40,453 nucleotides of DNA. Origin: CBFHWY01 sp965659675. Its GTDB lineage: Bacteria; Bacteroidota; Bacteroidia; Flavobacteriales_G; Salibacteraceae. Below the pieces are notes generated by a model that was given only the letters and a program-made list of their open reading frames with translations, was not told where the DNA came from and made no database searches. The translations under genes were made by a program, and so were the position numbers. This document shows, piece after piece, positions 7,856 through 15,452 of this stretch. Location of the stretch: NCBI GenBank assembly GCA_965659675.1, contig CBFHWY010000017.1, positions 1 to 40,453 on the forward strand, read 5' to 3'. The stretch's first letter is position 1; the number at the start of each line of letters is the position of its first letter.

Positions 7856-8464
7856 TTACTTAGAATAAAGTTCTACGATCAACTGTTCCTTGATATTCTC
7901 AGGAATATTCTCTCTGTGCGGATCGTTCAAATATGTTCCTTCTTGCGCGCTTGGATCAAATTCCAACCAATCAAATTTCGACGTGTCTGAATTCGCCAAT
8001 GACTCAGTGATCGCGATCAAAGATTTTGACTTTTCACGAACCGCTACTTTATCACCTGGTCGCAGGTTAAATGAAGGAATATTCACCACTTCACCATTCA
8101 CAGTGATGTGTCTGTGAGAAACCAACTGTCTGGCTCCTCTTCTCGTTGGAGAGATTCCCATTCTAAAAACGGTATTATCCAAACGAGCTTCACAAAGTTG
8201 AAGAAGGTTTTCACCTGTAATCCCCTTACGACGAGAAGCCTTTTCAAATAAATTGCGGAATTGACGCTCGAGAATACCATAGGTATACTTTGCTTTTTGC
8301 TTCTCAGCAAGCTGCACGGCATATTCCGATTGCTTCATTCTCCTCTTGTTCGGTCCGTGTTGGCCGGGAGGATAATTCTTTCTTTCCAGTGCTTTATCTG
8401 GTCCAAAGATCGGGTCTCTGAACTTTCTAGCGATTTTCGATTTTGGGCCTCTATATCTTGCCAT
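7856..8464 (-). CDS. rpsD: 30S ribosomal protein S4
   Basis: 202 residues. A primary 16S rRNA binder at the 5' domain, and in E. coli the translational autoregulator of the alpha operon. It starts MARYRGPKSKIARKF, as most S4 proteins do, and has the S4 RNA-binding domain in the second half (LDNTVFRMG, RRGARQLVSHRHITVNGEVV, NIPSF). The Cys pair of zinc-type S4 is absent near the N-terminus. The 59-bp gap to rpsK upstream is the widest inside the ribosomal cluster and is filled by a 7-bp repeat array that reaches to nine bases from this ATG, so the repeat forms the translation-initiation context of S4. Confidence 0.97.
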   Translation of the reverse strand: MARYRGPKSKIARKFRDPIFGPDKALERKNYPPGQHGPNKRRMKQSEYAVQLAEKQKAKYTYGILERQFRNLFEKASRRKGITGENLLQLCEARLDNTVFRMGISPTRRGARQLVSHRHITVNGEVVNIPSFNLRPGDKVAVREKSKSLIAITESLANSDTSKFDWLEFDPSAQEGTYLNDPHRENIPENIKEQLIVELYSK

Positions 8465-8473
8465 TCTCTACTT

Positions 8474-8522
8474 CTTTCTACTTTCTACTTTCTATTCTTT
8501 ACTCAGTACTTTCTACTTCGTA
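8474..8522 (-). repeat. 7-bp tandem array, TAGAAAG type, between rpsK and rpsD
   Basis: Read on the minus strand, one base after the rpsK stop, seven contiguous heptamers follow: TACGAAG, TAGAAAG, TACTGAG, TAAAGAA and three perfect TAGAAAG. Then come nine bases and the rpsD ATG. All units begin TA and are otherwise purine-rich. The array would be transcribed within the ribosomal mRNA and takes the place of an ordinary ribosome-binding region. Confidence 0.85.
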
Positions 8523-8523
8523 A

Positions 8524-8907
8524 TTAGACTCTTCTTCGTTTAGGTGGACGACATCCATTGTGTGGCATTGGTGTCACATCAACGATTTCAGTAACCTGGA
8601 TTCCAAGATTATGAATCGTACGGATCGCAGATTCTCTTCCTGAACCAGGACCTTTAACGAATACCTTCACTTTTCTTAGTCCAAGGTCGTGTGCTACCTT
8701 AGCACATTCTTCTGCGGCTACCTGTGCAGCGTAAGGAGTGTTCTTCTTTGAACCTCTGAATCCCATCTTTCCAGCGGATGACCACGAGATCACCTGACCT
8801 TTTGCATTGGTCAATGTAATGATCACATTGTTAAATGTGGCCTGGATGTGGGCTTCCCCGGTGGCGTCAACTTTGACTTTACGCTTTTTTCCTCCTGTCT
8901 TTGCCAT
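8524..8907 (-). CDS. rpsK: 30S ribosomal protein S11
   Basis: 127 residues, family-typical. S11 lies on the platform of the small subunit next to the mRNA exit, with S6, S18 and S7. Recognisable segments are GEAHIQATFNNVIITLT, SSAGKMGFRGSKKNTPYAAQ, VKGPGSGRESAIR and the C-terminal VTPMPHNGCRPPKRRRV signature, complete to the basic end. Eight bases separate it from rpsM before it, and a 59-bp repeat-filled gap separates it from rpsD after it. Confidence 0.98.
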   Translation of the reverse strand: MAKTGGKKRKVKVDATGEAHIQATFNNVIITLTNAKGQVISWSSAGKMGFRGSKKNTPYAAQVAAEECAKVAHDLGLRKVKVFVKGPGSGRESAIRTIHNLGIQVTEIVDVTPMPHNGCRPPKRRRV

Positions 8908-8915
8908 ATCAATGA

Positions 8916-9293
8916 TTATTTACCTACCTGCTTCTTATTAGCAACTGTCTTTCTTTTTCCTTTACGCGTGCGGCTATTGTTCTTAGTACGCTGTCCTCTC
9001 AAAGGCAAACCTGAACGGTGACGAATACCTCTGTAGCATCCGATGTCCATTAAGCGTTTGATGTTCAATTGAACTTCTGATCTTAGAGCACCTTCAACCT
9101 TTAGGTCATCATTGATGATCTTTCTGATCTTTGATAGCTCGTCATCATTCCATTCCTGAACTTTCTTACTGTGATCTACGCCAGCCTCAGTGAGGATATT
9201 TTCGGACGTTCTTCTTCCGATTCCGAAAATATAGGTCAAACCAATGACCCCTCTTTTGTTTTTTGGTAGATCTACTCCTGCAATTCTCGCCAT
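8916..9293 (-). CDS. rpsM: 30S ribosomal protein S13
   Basis: 125 residues. S13 is in the head of the small subunit and contacts L5 and P-site tRNA. It has the N-terminal ARIAGVDLPKNKRGVIGLTYIFGIG helix-two-turn-helix start and the RHRSGLPLRGQRTKNNSRTRKG signature, followed by a Lys-rich tail that reaches the tRNA anticodon region. The start codon overlaps the rpmJ stop by one base (TAATG), which suggests translational coupling with L36. Confidence 0.98.
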   Translation of the reverse strand: MARIAGVDLPKNKRGVIGLTYIFGIGRRTSENILTEAGVDHSKKVQEWNDDELSKIRKIINDDLKVEGALRSEVQLNIKRLMDIGCYRGIRHRSGLPLRGQRTKNNSRTRKGKRKTVANKKQVGK

Positions 9294-9409
9294 TATCCTT
9301 GCCTTTGTTTAAACTTAGGATTCTTTTTATTGATCACGTAAACGCGACCTTTTCGTTTCACAATCTTGCAGTCTTCGCTGCGCTTTTTTACCGATGCTCT
9401 AACTTTCAT
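9293..9409 (-). CDS. rpmJ: 50S ribosomal protein L36, zinc-free form
   Basis: 38 codons found by reading the gap between infA and rpsM: MKVRASVKKRSEDCKIVKRK, then GRVYVINKKNPKFKQRQG and TAA. This is the full length and start/end of L36, which sits at the base of the L7/L12 stalk region of the large subunit. The classical C+ form carries a Cys-Cys-Cys-His zinc ribbon; here only Cys14 remains and the other ligand positions are Ser, Asn and Phe, so it should not bind zinc. It lies six bases after infA and overlaps rpsM by one base. Confidence 0.95.
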   Translation of the reverse strand: MKVRASVKKRSEDCKIVKRKGRVYVINKKNPKFKQRQG

Positions 9410-9415
9410 AGTTTC

Positions 9416-9634
9416 TTATTTGTATCGATACGTAATTCTCCCTTTGGTAAGGTCATATGGAGACATCTCCACTTTCACCTTATCGCCAGGTAATATTTTA
9501 ATGTAATACATGCGCATCTTTCCTGATATGTGCGCAGTAATAATATGGCCATTCTCCAACTCCACTCTGAACATGGCATTGGACAATGCTTCCACAATTG
9601 TTCCGTCTTGTTCTATGCTGGCTTGTTTTGCCAT
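9416..9634 (-). CDS. infA: Translation initiation factor IF-1
   Basis: 72 residues, a single S1/OB-fold protein that occupies the A site of the 30S subunit during initiation. Conserved pieces are IEQDGTIVEALSNAMFRVEL, the GKMRMYYIKILPGDKV strand-loop and SPYDLTKGRITYRYK at the end. The Met at 9634 gives the standard MAKQxxIEQDGxI start. It is four bases after map and six before rpmJ, the usual map-infA-rpmJ order. Confidence 0.97.
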   Translation of the reverse strand: MAKQASIEQDGTIVEALSNAMFRVELENGHIITAHISGKMRMYYIKILPGDKVKVEMSPYDLTKGRITYRYK

Positions 9635-9638
9635 AATA

Positions 9639-10421
9639 TCATTTATTGTTCAGTACTTCTTCGATAAAACTAAATGTCGAAAGGATCTCTGCCTCACCTT
9701 TTCGAACCACAACATCGTGTTCGAAATGAGCTGAGACCTTTTTGTCTTTCGTCACTATCGTCCAGCCATCTCGCTCCTGCCTGATCCTTCTATTCTCAAG
9801 ATTGATCATTGGCTCAATGGCTAAAACCATTCCTTCTTTCAGTTGCTTCCCTCTCCCTCTTTTGCCATAATTTGGCACTTCAGGAGCTTCGTGAAGATCG
9901 CTGCCAAGGCCATGCCCTACCAACTCTCTCACTACTCCATATCCATGACGTTCTGCATGGACCTGGATAGCATGACCGATATCGCCTACACGATTTCCGG
10001 CCACAGCCTGTTCAATTCCCAGATAAAGCGACTCCTGGGTAACTCGAAGAAGTTCTTTCACTTCACCGCTTACCTCGCCAACCTGAAAGGTATAGGCAGA
10101 ATCACCGTGGAAACCATTCTTGTAAACTCCACAATCAATGGAAACCACATCGCCATCTCTGAGTTTTTTGCTTCCTGGGATACCGTGAACCACCACCTCA
10201 TTCGGTGATATGCACAAGGCATTCGGAAACCCGTTATATCCTTTAAAGGACGGCACGGCATCATGGTCTCTGATGAATTCATCAGCAACCTTGTCCAACT
10301 CAAGAGGACTTACTCCGGGCTGAATATGCTTCGCAACTTCAGCTAAAGTTTTACCAACAAGCAAAGAACTTTCTCTAATAAGTTCAATTTCTTCTTCTGA
10401 CTTCAGGCGGATATCACTCAT
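9639..10421 (-). CDS. map: Methionine aminopeptidase, type I
   Basis: 260 residues. It removes the initiator methionine from nascent proteins whose second residue is small. The five metal ligands of the pita-bread fold are visible: Asp96 (SIDCGVY), Asp107 (FHGDSAYTF), His170 (VGHGLGSDLHEAP), Glu203 (AIEPMINL) and Glu234 (AHFEHDVVV), together with His79 (VVHGIPG) of the active site. There is no N-terminal zinc-finger extension, so it is the simple type Ia form. It lies 17 bp after secY and four before infA. Confidence 0.97.
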   Translation of the reverse strand: MSDIRLKSEEEIELIRESSLLVGKTLAEVAKHIQPGVSPLELDKVADEFIRDHDAVPSFKGYNGFPNALCISPNEVVVHGIPGSKKLRDGDVVSIDCGVYKNGFHGDSAYTFQVGEVSGEVKELLRVTQESLYLGIEQAVAGNRVGDIGHAIQVHAERHGYGVVRELVGHGLGSDLHEAPEVPNYGKRGRGKQLKEGMVLAIEPMINLENRRIRQERDGWTIVTKDKKVSAHFEHDVVVRKGEAEILSTFSFIEEVLNNK

Positions 10422-10438
10422 AAACTCAACTGTCCGAA

Positions 10439-11773
10439 TTAAATTCCAACAGCAGTTTGAGACCTTCCTGCGATCTTACCAGACTTCATCAGTCCGTCAT
10501 AATGTCGCATCAACAGATAACTTTCGATCTGTTGCAAGGTATCGAGGGTAACTCCCACCATAATCAATAAACTCGTTCCGCCATAAAATAGCGCAAATCC
10601 TTGACTCACACCTGCAATCATGGCAAAGGCCGGCAAAATTGCAATAATTCCGAGAAATATCGACCCCGGAAGTGTGATCTTTGATAAAATATTGTCTAGA
10701 AAATCAGCGGTTTGCTGTCCTGGCTTCACTCCTGGAACAAATCCACCATTTTTCTTTAGGTCGTCTGCCATCTGTTTTGGGTTCACAGTAATGGCTGTAT
10801 AAAAGTAGGTAAAGGCGATGATCATCACCAGGAACACAAAATTGTACCAGACTCCTGTCATGTCCGCGAAGGTCGCAGCAAAAGAGTTAAAGAACTCCGT
10901 ATTGAACATTGGTACTGATACAAGCGAAAGCGGTACGAACATAATTGCCTGGGCAAAGATGATTGGCATTACCCCTGCGGCATTAACTTTCAATGGAAGG
11001 TATTGACGCGCTCCGCCATACTGAACACTTCCCACGACTTTCTTAGCATAATTCACGGGAACTCTTCTCACCCCTTGCACCAGCAGCACTGTTGCAATGA
11101 TCACGAGGAGAAGAACAACAAGTTCAACAAGCATGATCACCAATCCACCACCACTGGTAGTTTGAGAATCCCACTCAAATAAGAATGATGTAGGGAATCC
11201 CGCAATGATACCGATCATGATGAGTAATGAGATCCCATTTCCAATCCCTTTGTCGGTGATCTTTTCACCCAACCACATCACGAACATCGTTCCAGTGATA
11301 AGGATAACGACAGAGGTGATCCAAAAGAGTGAATTGTTCTGTACGATCGCTGATTCAGGAATCTGAGTAGCGATATAACCCGGCGCCTGGGCAGCACAGA
11401 TCGCAATGGTAAGCAACCTGGTCCACTGAGTGATCTTCTTTCTTCCGCTATCGCCCTCCTTCTGCATCTTCTGAAAAGAAGGAACCGCAATACCGAGCAA
11501 TTGCATCACAATGGACGCAGAGATGTAAGGCATGATTCCGAGTGCAAATATGGACGCACGTGAAAATGCTCCACCTGCAAAAAGGTTCAGAATAGCCGCT
11601 AGTCCTTGTGCATCTGAAGCACTTGCTTGAAGCGCAACAGAATTCACCCCAGGAAGTACAACGAATGATCCAAATCTATAGATCATGATAAATCCAAGCG
11701 TGTAGAGGATGCGGTTTCTCAGCTCCTCAATCTTCCAAATATTCGTTAATGTCTCGAAAAACCTCTTCATCAA
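10439..11773 (-). CDS. secY: Protein translocase subunit SecY
   Basis: 444 residues, an inner-membrane channel for Sec-dependent export and membrane insertion. The hydrophobic profile fits ten transmembrane segments. Recognisable parts are the plug/TM2 region (FAGGAFSRASIFALGIMPYI), the cytoplasmic loop with GDSGRKKITQWTRLL, GIGNGISLLI, the ribosome-binding loop QGVRRVPVNYAKK and a C-terminal cytoplasmic tail. It is a single complete copy, placed between rplO and map as in most bacteria. The first Met at 11773 is followed by MKRFFETLTNIWKIEELR, a normal SecY beginning. Confidence 0.97.
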   Translation of the reverse strand: MMKRFFETLTNIWKIEELRNRILYTLGFIMIYRFGSFVVLPGVNSVALQASASDAQGLAAILNLFAGGAFSRASIFALGIMPYISASIVMQLLGIAVPSFQKMQKEGDSGRKKITQWTRLLTIAICAAQAPGYIATQIPESAIVQNNSLFWITSVVILITGTMFVMWLGEKITDKGIGNGISLLIMIGIIAGFPTSFLFEWDSQTTSGGGLVIMLVELVVLLLVIIATVLLVQGVRRVPVNYAKKVVGSVQYGGARQYLPLKVNAAGVMPIIFAQAIMFVPLSLVSVPMFNTEFFNSFAATFADMTGVWYNFVFLVMIIAFTYFYTAITVNPKQMADDLKKNGGFVPGVKPGQQTADFLDNILSKITLPGSIFLGIIAILPAFAMIAGVSQGFALFYGGTSLLIMVGVTLDTLQQIESYLLMRHYDGLMKSGKIAGRSQTAVGI

Positions 11774-11777
11774 TCAA

Positions 11778-12227
11778 TTATTCTTCCAGGCTCGCTTTAC
11801 CACCATTCTTTTCGATCGCTTCTTTAGCTGATTTCGAAAAGGCTCCGGCTGTAACATCGATCTTTGCCTTTAGTTCTCCTCTACCGAGGATCTTGAATGC
11901 TTCTTTCTTTGAGATCAAACCGTTCTCAACTAGAACTTGTCTATTGATCTCTTTTACTTTCTTCTCGTCTACCAGGATCTGAATCATATCCAGATTGATA
12001 CCGCGATAGCTCACACGGTTTGGATTGGTAAACCCAAACTTAGGAACTCTACGCTGCAATGGCATTTGACCTCCCTCAAAACCAAGCTTCTTACTGTAAC
12101 CTGATCTCGACTTCTGACCTTTGTGACCTTTAGTGGAAGTACCGCCTTTGCCGCTACCTTCACCTCGACCTTTTCTGGTCTTATTCTTAACAGAGCCTTT
12201 CGCTGGCTTTAGATTATGCAATTCCAT
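11778..12227 (-). CDS. rplO: 50S ribosomal protein L15
   Basis: 149 residues. L15 is a late-assembly protein of the large subunit with a long N-terminal extension into 23S rRNA. It starts MELHNLKPAKGSVKNKTRKG, followed by a glycine-rich region (GRGEGSGKGGTSTKGHKGQK) and the LGFEGGQMPLQRRVPKFGF segment. The C-terminal globular part contains the ILGRGELKAKIDVTAGAFSK signature. It lies four bases before secY and five after rpmD. Confidence 0.97.
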   Translation of the reverse strand: MELHNLKPAKGSVKNKTRKGRGEGSGKGGTSTKGHKGQKSRSGYSKKLGFEGGQMPLQRRVPKFGFTNPNRVSYRGINLDMIQILVDEKKVKEINRQVLVENGLISKKEAFKILGRGELKAKIDVTAGAFSKSAKEAIEKNGGKASLEE

Positions 12228-12232
12228 ATCGC

Positions 12233-12418
12233 TTACGCTTTAATATCTTCAGTTTGAACAAGGTGTTTTACTTTCCCCACCATTCCAAGGATCTGTGGTG
12301 TTGCTTCATGAACAACACTAGCATTCATCTTTCTAAGCCCAAGCGCATGCATGGTGCTTTTTTGTTTGGCTGGACGGCCAATAATGCTGCGAACCTGCGT
12401 GATCTTAATTTTCGCCAT
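12233..12418 (-). CDS. rpmD: 50S ribosomal protein L30
   Basis: 61 residues, the short bacterial form of the L30/L7 ferredoxin-like fold. KIKITQVRSIIGRPAKQKST and LGLRKMNASVVHEATPQILG match the family signature, and it ends with the KVKHLVQTED strand. It is placed between rpsE and rplO, as in the spc operon of most bacteria. Confidence 0.96.
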   Translation of the reverse strand: MAKIKITQVRSIIGRPAKQKSTMHALGLRKMNASVVHEATPQILGMVGKVKHLVQTEDIKA

Positions 12419-12429
12419 CTCCTTAATTC

Positions 12430-12948
12430 TTATCCGTTAAATACTTTTTCCATATCCACCCCTCGGTGATTTGCTACGGTATGAGCATCTCTCATTTCAG
12501 AAAGCGCTGTGATCGTAGCTCTAACCACATTGTTTGGATTGGATGATCCTTTTGACTTAGCAAGAACATCGTGAATTCCAACACTCTCAAGCACAGCTCT
12601 CATCGCTCCACCAGCAATTACTCCGGTACCATTTGATGCTGGTTTCAAGAAAACTCTTGAACCACCAAATTTCCCTTCTTGTTGATGAGGAATCGTACCA
12701 TTGATGATAGGAACTTTGATCAAGTTCTTTTTTGCGTCATCTATTGCCTTTGCGATAGCACCGGTCACTTCTTTGGCCTTTCCAAGTCCGTGGCCTACTA
12801 CACCGTTCTCGTTTCCTACAACAACAATAGCAGAGAATCCAAAAGCACGACCACCTTTGGTCACCTTGGTTACCCTTCTAATGTTCACGAGACGATCTTT
12901 AAGTTCAATCTCGCTAGACTTTATTCTTTTAATGTTTGCGTTCGTCAT
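12430..12948 (-). CDS. rpsE: 30S ribosomal protein S5
   Basis: 172 residues. S5 lines the mRNA entry channel and affects decoding accuracy. The N-terminal dsRBD-like half has LKDRLVNIRRVTKVTKGGRA and GVVGHGLGKAKEV; the C-terminal S5D2 half has GTGVIAGGAMRAVLESVGIH and VLAKSKGSSNPNNVVRAT. No deletion in the loop linked with spectinomycin resistance is evident by eye. It follows rplR after three bases. Confidence 0.97.
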   Translation of the reverse strand: MTNANIKRIKSSEIELKDRLVNIRRVTKVTKGGRAFGFSAIVVVGNENGVVGHGLGKAKEVTGAIAKAIDDAKKNLIKVPIINGTIPHQQEGKFGGSRVFLKPASNGTGVIAGGAMRAVLESVGIHDVLAKSKGSSNPNNVVRATITALSEMRDAHTVANHRGVDMEKVFNG

Positions 12949-12951
12949 TCC

Positions 12952-13305
12952 TTAGAATTTAAGACCGGCTTCTCGTGCCGCATCAGCAAATGATTTAACT
13001 CTTCCGTGATAGAGGTATCCGTTTCTGTCGAAAACAACCTGCTCGTGACCAGCTTCTTTGGCTTTCTCAGCAAAGAGCTTACCCAGCTTTGCAGCTTGTT
13101 CTTTCCCACTTAGTCCCTGAAGGTCCTTTTGAGTTAAACTGGCTGTTCCCATTAGGGTTTTTCCAGCTTCATCGTCAACCAACTGAGCATAAAATTGCTT
13201 GTTACTTCTGTAAACAGACAAGCGTGGAAGTTCAGCAGTTCCGAAAAGTTTCTTTCGGATCCTCTTTTTAATTCTTGTTCTTCTCTCTAATTTAGATAGT
13301 GACAT
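12952..13305 (-). CDS. rplR: 50S ribosomal protein L18
   Basis: 117 residues. L18 binds 5S rRNA with L5 and L25 in the central protuberance. The basic N-terminus (KLERRTRIKKRIRKKLFG) is the disordered 5S-binding arm. LSVYRSNKQFYAQLVDDEAG and the ending YLYHGRVKSFADAAREAGL are family signatures. The gene lies eight bases after rplF and three before rpsE. Confidence 0.97.
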   Translation of the reverse strand: MSLSKLERRTRIKKRIRKKLFGTAELPRLSVYRSNKQFYAQLVDDEAGKTLMGTASLTQKDLQGLSGKEQAAKLGKLFAEKAKEAGHEQVVFDRNGYLYHGRVKSFADAAREAGLKF

Positions 13306-13313
13306 TATCTCAA

Positions 13314-13868
13314 TTATTTGGCTGCAGCTTTACCTGCTTTTCTTCTAATGTGTTCTCCTTTGAACTTGATACCTTTTCCTTTGTATGGCTCAGGCTTTCT
13401 CAACGATCTGATCTTTGATGCCACCATACCCAAGAGTTGCTTGTCGTGAGACTCAATCTTGATCTGTGGATTCTGACCTCTCTCTGATACGGTTTCCAAC
13501 TTGATCTCTTTCGGTAGTTGGAATACAACATCGTGTGAGAATCCAAGAGAAAGCTCGAGGTTTTGACCTTTAGCATTTGCACGGTAACCTACACCTACAA
13601 GCTCAAGCTCATAAACATAGCCTTTGCTCACACCTTCGATCATATTATTGATGAGTGAGCGGTGCAAACCGTGTTGAGCCTTGGTATCCTTCTGCTCATT
13701 CTTTCGCTCCACAGTGATGATGTTATCTTCGATCTTCACACCGAGCTTATCAGCAGGAAAGTCCTGACTCAACTCTCCGAGTTTTCCTTTGACGTGTACC
13801 GTATTTCCGTCGATCTTGATCTCGACCCCTTCCGGTACTTCTATTATTGCATTTCCTATTCGTGACAT
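13314..13868 (-). CDS. rplF: 50S ribosomal protein L6
   Basis: 184 residues with the two repeated L6 folds. The first half is MSRIGNAIIEVPEGVEIKID with HGLHRSLINNMIEGVSKGY; the second half is GVGYRANAKGQNLELSLGFS and ends with the signature PEPYKGKGIKFKGEHIRRKA. L6 sits near the factor-binding centre by the sarcin-ricin loop. A Lys/Ala tail closes the protein. It is nine bases after rpsH. Confidence 0.97.
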   Translation of the reverse strand: MSRIGNAIIEVPEGVEIKIDGNTVHVKGKLGELSQDFPADKLGVKIEDNIITVERKNEQKDTKAQHGLHRSLINNMIEGVSKGYVYELELVGVGYRANAKGQNLELSLGFSHDVVFQLPKEIKLETVSERGQNPQIKIESHDKQLLGMVASKIRSLRKPEPYKGKGIKFKGEHIRRKAGKAAAK

Positions 13869-13877
13869 CTCAATATC

Positions 13878-14279
13878 TTAATAAACGTAACACAATACTT
13901 CTCCACCGACCTTGTGCTTTCTAGCCTCTTTATCGGTCATCAATCCTCGTGAAGTACTCAATACAGCCACTCCCATTCCATTCAGAACTCTTGGAAGGCT
14001 TTCAGAGTTGGCATACTTACGTAAACCAGGACTCGATATTCTCTCCAATTTCTTGATTGCAGGAACTTTGCTGATCGGGTGATACTTCAAAGCGATCTTG
14101 ATATTCCCTTGTGGACCGTTATCCTCAAACTTATAGTTGAGAATATAGCCTTTATCGAAAAGGATCTTGGTCATTTCCTTCTTCAGGTTTGAAGCTGGAA
14201 TATCTACCACCTTATGTCTGGCAGCAACCGCATTTCGGATGCGTGTCAGATAATCTGCTATAGGATCTGTAACATTCAT
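13878..14279 (-). CDS. rpsH: 30S ribosomal protein S8
   Basis: 133 residues. S8 binds helix 21 of 16S rRNA and in E. coli represses the spc operon by binding its own mRNA. The start NVTDPIADYLTRIRNA and the C-terminal signature STSRGLMTDKEARKHKVGGE are intact, including the AxLSTSRG core. A 23-bp gap separates it from rpsN. Whether an S8-like control site exists in the rplE mRNA here could not be judged by eye. Confidence 0.97.
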   Translation of the reverse strand: MNVTDPIADYLTRIRNAVAARHKVVDIPASNLKKEMTKILFDKGYILNYKFEDNGPQGNIKIALKYHPISKVPAIKKLERISSPGLRKYANSESLPRVLNGMGVAVLSTSRGLMTDKEARKHKVGGEVLCYVY

Positions 14280-14302
14280 TTCTTTATCCTTCTTACTTTA
14301 AA

Positions 14303-14572
14303 TTACCAGCTGGCTTTTTTAACTCCAGGGATCAATCCCTTCAAAGCCATTTCTCTAAAAGTCACCCTTGAGATACCAAACTGGCGCATATATCCTCTTG
14401 GACGTCCAGTTAGGCTGCAACGGTTGTGTTTTCTAACAGCTGCAGAGTTCTTTGGAAGCTTTTGAAGTGCATCCCAATCTCCGGCTTCTTTCAAAGCTTT
14501 TCTTTTTTCCGCATAGCGATCCACAAGCTTTTCTCTCTTGCGTTCGCGTGCTTTCATTGATTCTTTAGCCAT
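14303..14572 (-). CDS. rpsN: 30S ribosomal protein S14, long zinc-free form
   Basis: 89 residues from the Met at 14572 (MAKESMKARERKREKLVDRY). An upstream in-frame Met at 14605 would overlap rplE and adds residues without S14 similarity, so the inner start is preferred; it leaves seven bases after the rplE stop. The C-terminal part (RCSLTGRPRGYMRQFGISR, then TFREMALKGLIPGVKKASW) is the S14 signature. The CxxC...CxxC zinc ribbon of the short C+ form is missing (only one Cys), so this is the C- type. Confidence 0.95.
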   Translation of the reverse strand: MAKESMKARERKREKLVDRYAEKRKALKEAGDWDALQKLPKNSAAVRKHNRCSLTGRPRGYMRQFGISRVTFREMALKGLIPGVKKASW

Positions 14573-14579
14573 AGTTTCT

Positions 14580-15131
14580 TTAGTTTTTCTTGAATGGTAA
14601 ACCAAATGCTTTCAGTAACTCAAATGCCTCTTCATTGCTTTCAGCGCTAGTTACCATTGTTATATCATATCCATTGATCTCATTCACGTTATCGATATTG
14701 ATCTCTGGAAATATGATCTGTTCTTTTACTCCAAGGTTGTAGTTTCCTCTTCCATCGAAGCCTTTAGGGCTAATCCCTCTGAAGTCACGTGTTCTTGGAA
14801 GTGCTACAGAGATCAAACGATCAAGGAATTCGTACATTTTATCTCCTCTCAAGGTCACTTTAGCGCCAATAGGCATTCCTTTTCTGACCTTGAAATTTGA
14901 AATATCTTTCTTAGACCTCGTAACCATTGCCTTTTGTCCTGCAATAGAACTCATGTCTTCCACAGCAGTTTCAATAAGCTTCTTGTCTGCCACTGCCTTA
15001 CCAACACCCTGGTTGATCACGATCTTCTCGAGTTTAGGCACTTGCATCACTGAGCTGTACTGAAACTTTTCCTTCAGCTGAGCCGCGATCTCGTCGCGAT
15101 AGGTCTTCTTTAATCTTGGTTCGTAACTCAT
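14580..15131 (-). CDS. rplE: 50S ribosomal protein L5
   Basis: 183 residues. L5 binds 5S rRNA and forms the B1b bridge with S13. Conserved parts are VMQVPKLEKIVINQGVG, IAGQKAMVTRSKKDISNFKV, PIGAKVTLRGDKMYEFLDRL and DFRGISPKGFDGRGNYNLG. The ATG overlaps the rplX stop by four bases (ATGA), so re-initiation by the same ribosome is likely. Confidence 0.97.
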   Translation of the reverse strand: MSYEPRLKKTYRDEIAAQLKEKFQYSSVMQVPKLEKIVINQGVGKAVADKKLIETAVEDMSSIAGQKAMVTRSKKDISNFKVRKGMPIGAKVTLRGDKMYEFLDRLISVALPRTRDFRGISPKGFDGRGNYNLGVKEQIIFPEINIDNVNEINGYDITMVTSAESNEEAFELLKAFGLPFKKN

Positions 15132-15451
15132 GACTTGATTTCTTCTCCTGATTTTTTGGAAATTCTAACCAGCTTACCATCCTTGTCAGCTTTTCTTCCA
15201 ACTCTGGTAGCATTACCCTGTGCATCGATCACCATCAAATTTGATAGGTGAATAGGAGCTTCCTTTTTTGTGATTCCACCATCTGGACTTTGAGCGCTTG
15301 GCTTAGTGTGACGACTAACCATGTTCACACCTTCAACAAGGGCTCTGTTTGAGTCGTGAAGCACTTCAACCACTCGGCCTTCTTTACCCTTTGACTCACC
15401 GGCGATCACTTTTACCTGATCTCCTTTTTTTATGTGCAATTTCTTTCTCAT
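15128..15451 (-). CDS. rplX: 50S ribosomal protein L24
   Basis: 107 residues. An assembly initiator of the large subunit near the tunnel exit. The KOW motif is at the start (HIKKGDQVKVIAGESKGKEG), then VVEVLHDSNRALVEGVNMVS and the SNLMVIDAQGNATRVGRK strand. It lies one base after rplN and overlaps rplE by four bases. Confidence 0.97.
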   Translation of the reverse strand: MRKKLHIKKGDQVKVIAGESKGKEGRVVEVLHDSNRALVEGVNMVSRHTKPSAQSPDGGITKKEAPIHLSNLMVIDAQGNATRVGRKADKDGKLVRISKKSGEEIKS

Positions 15452-15452
15452 C

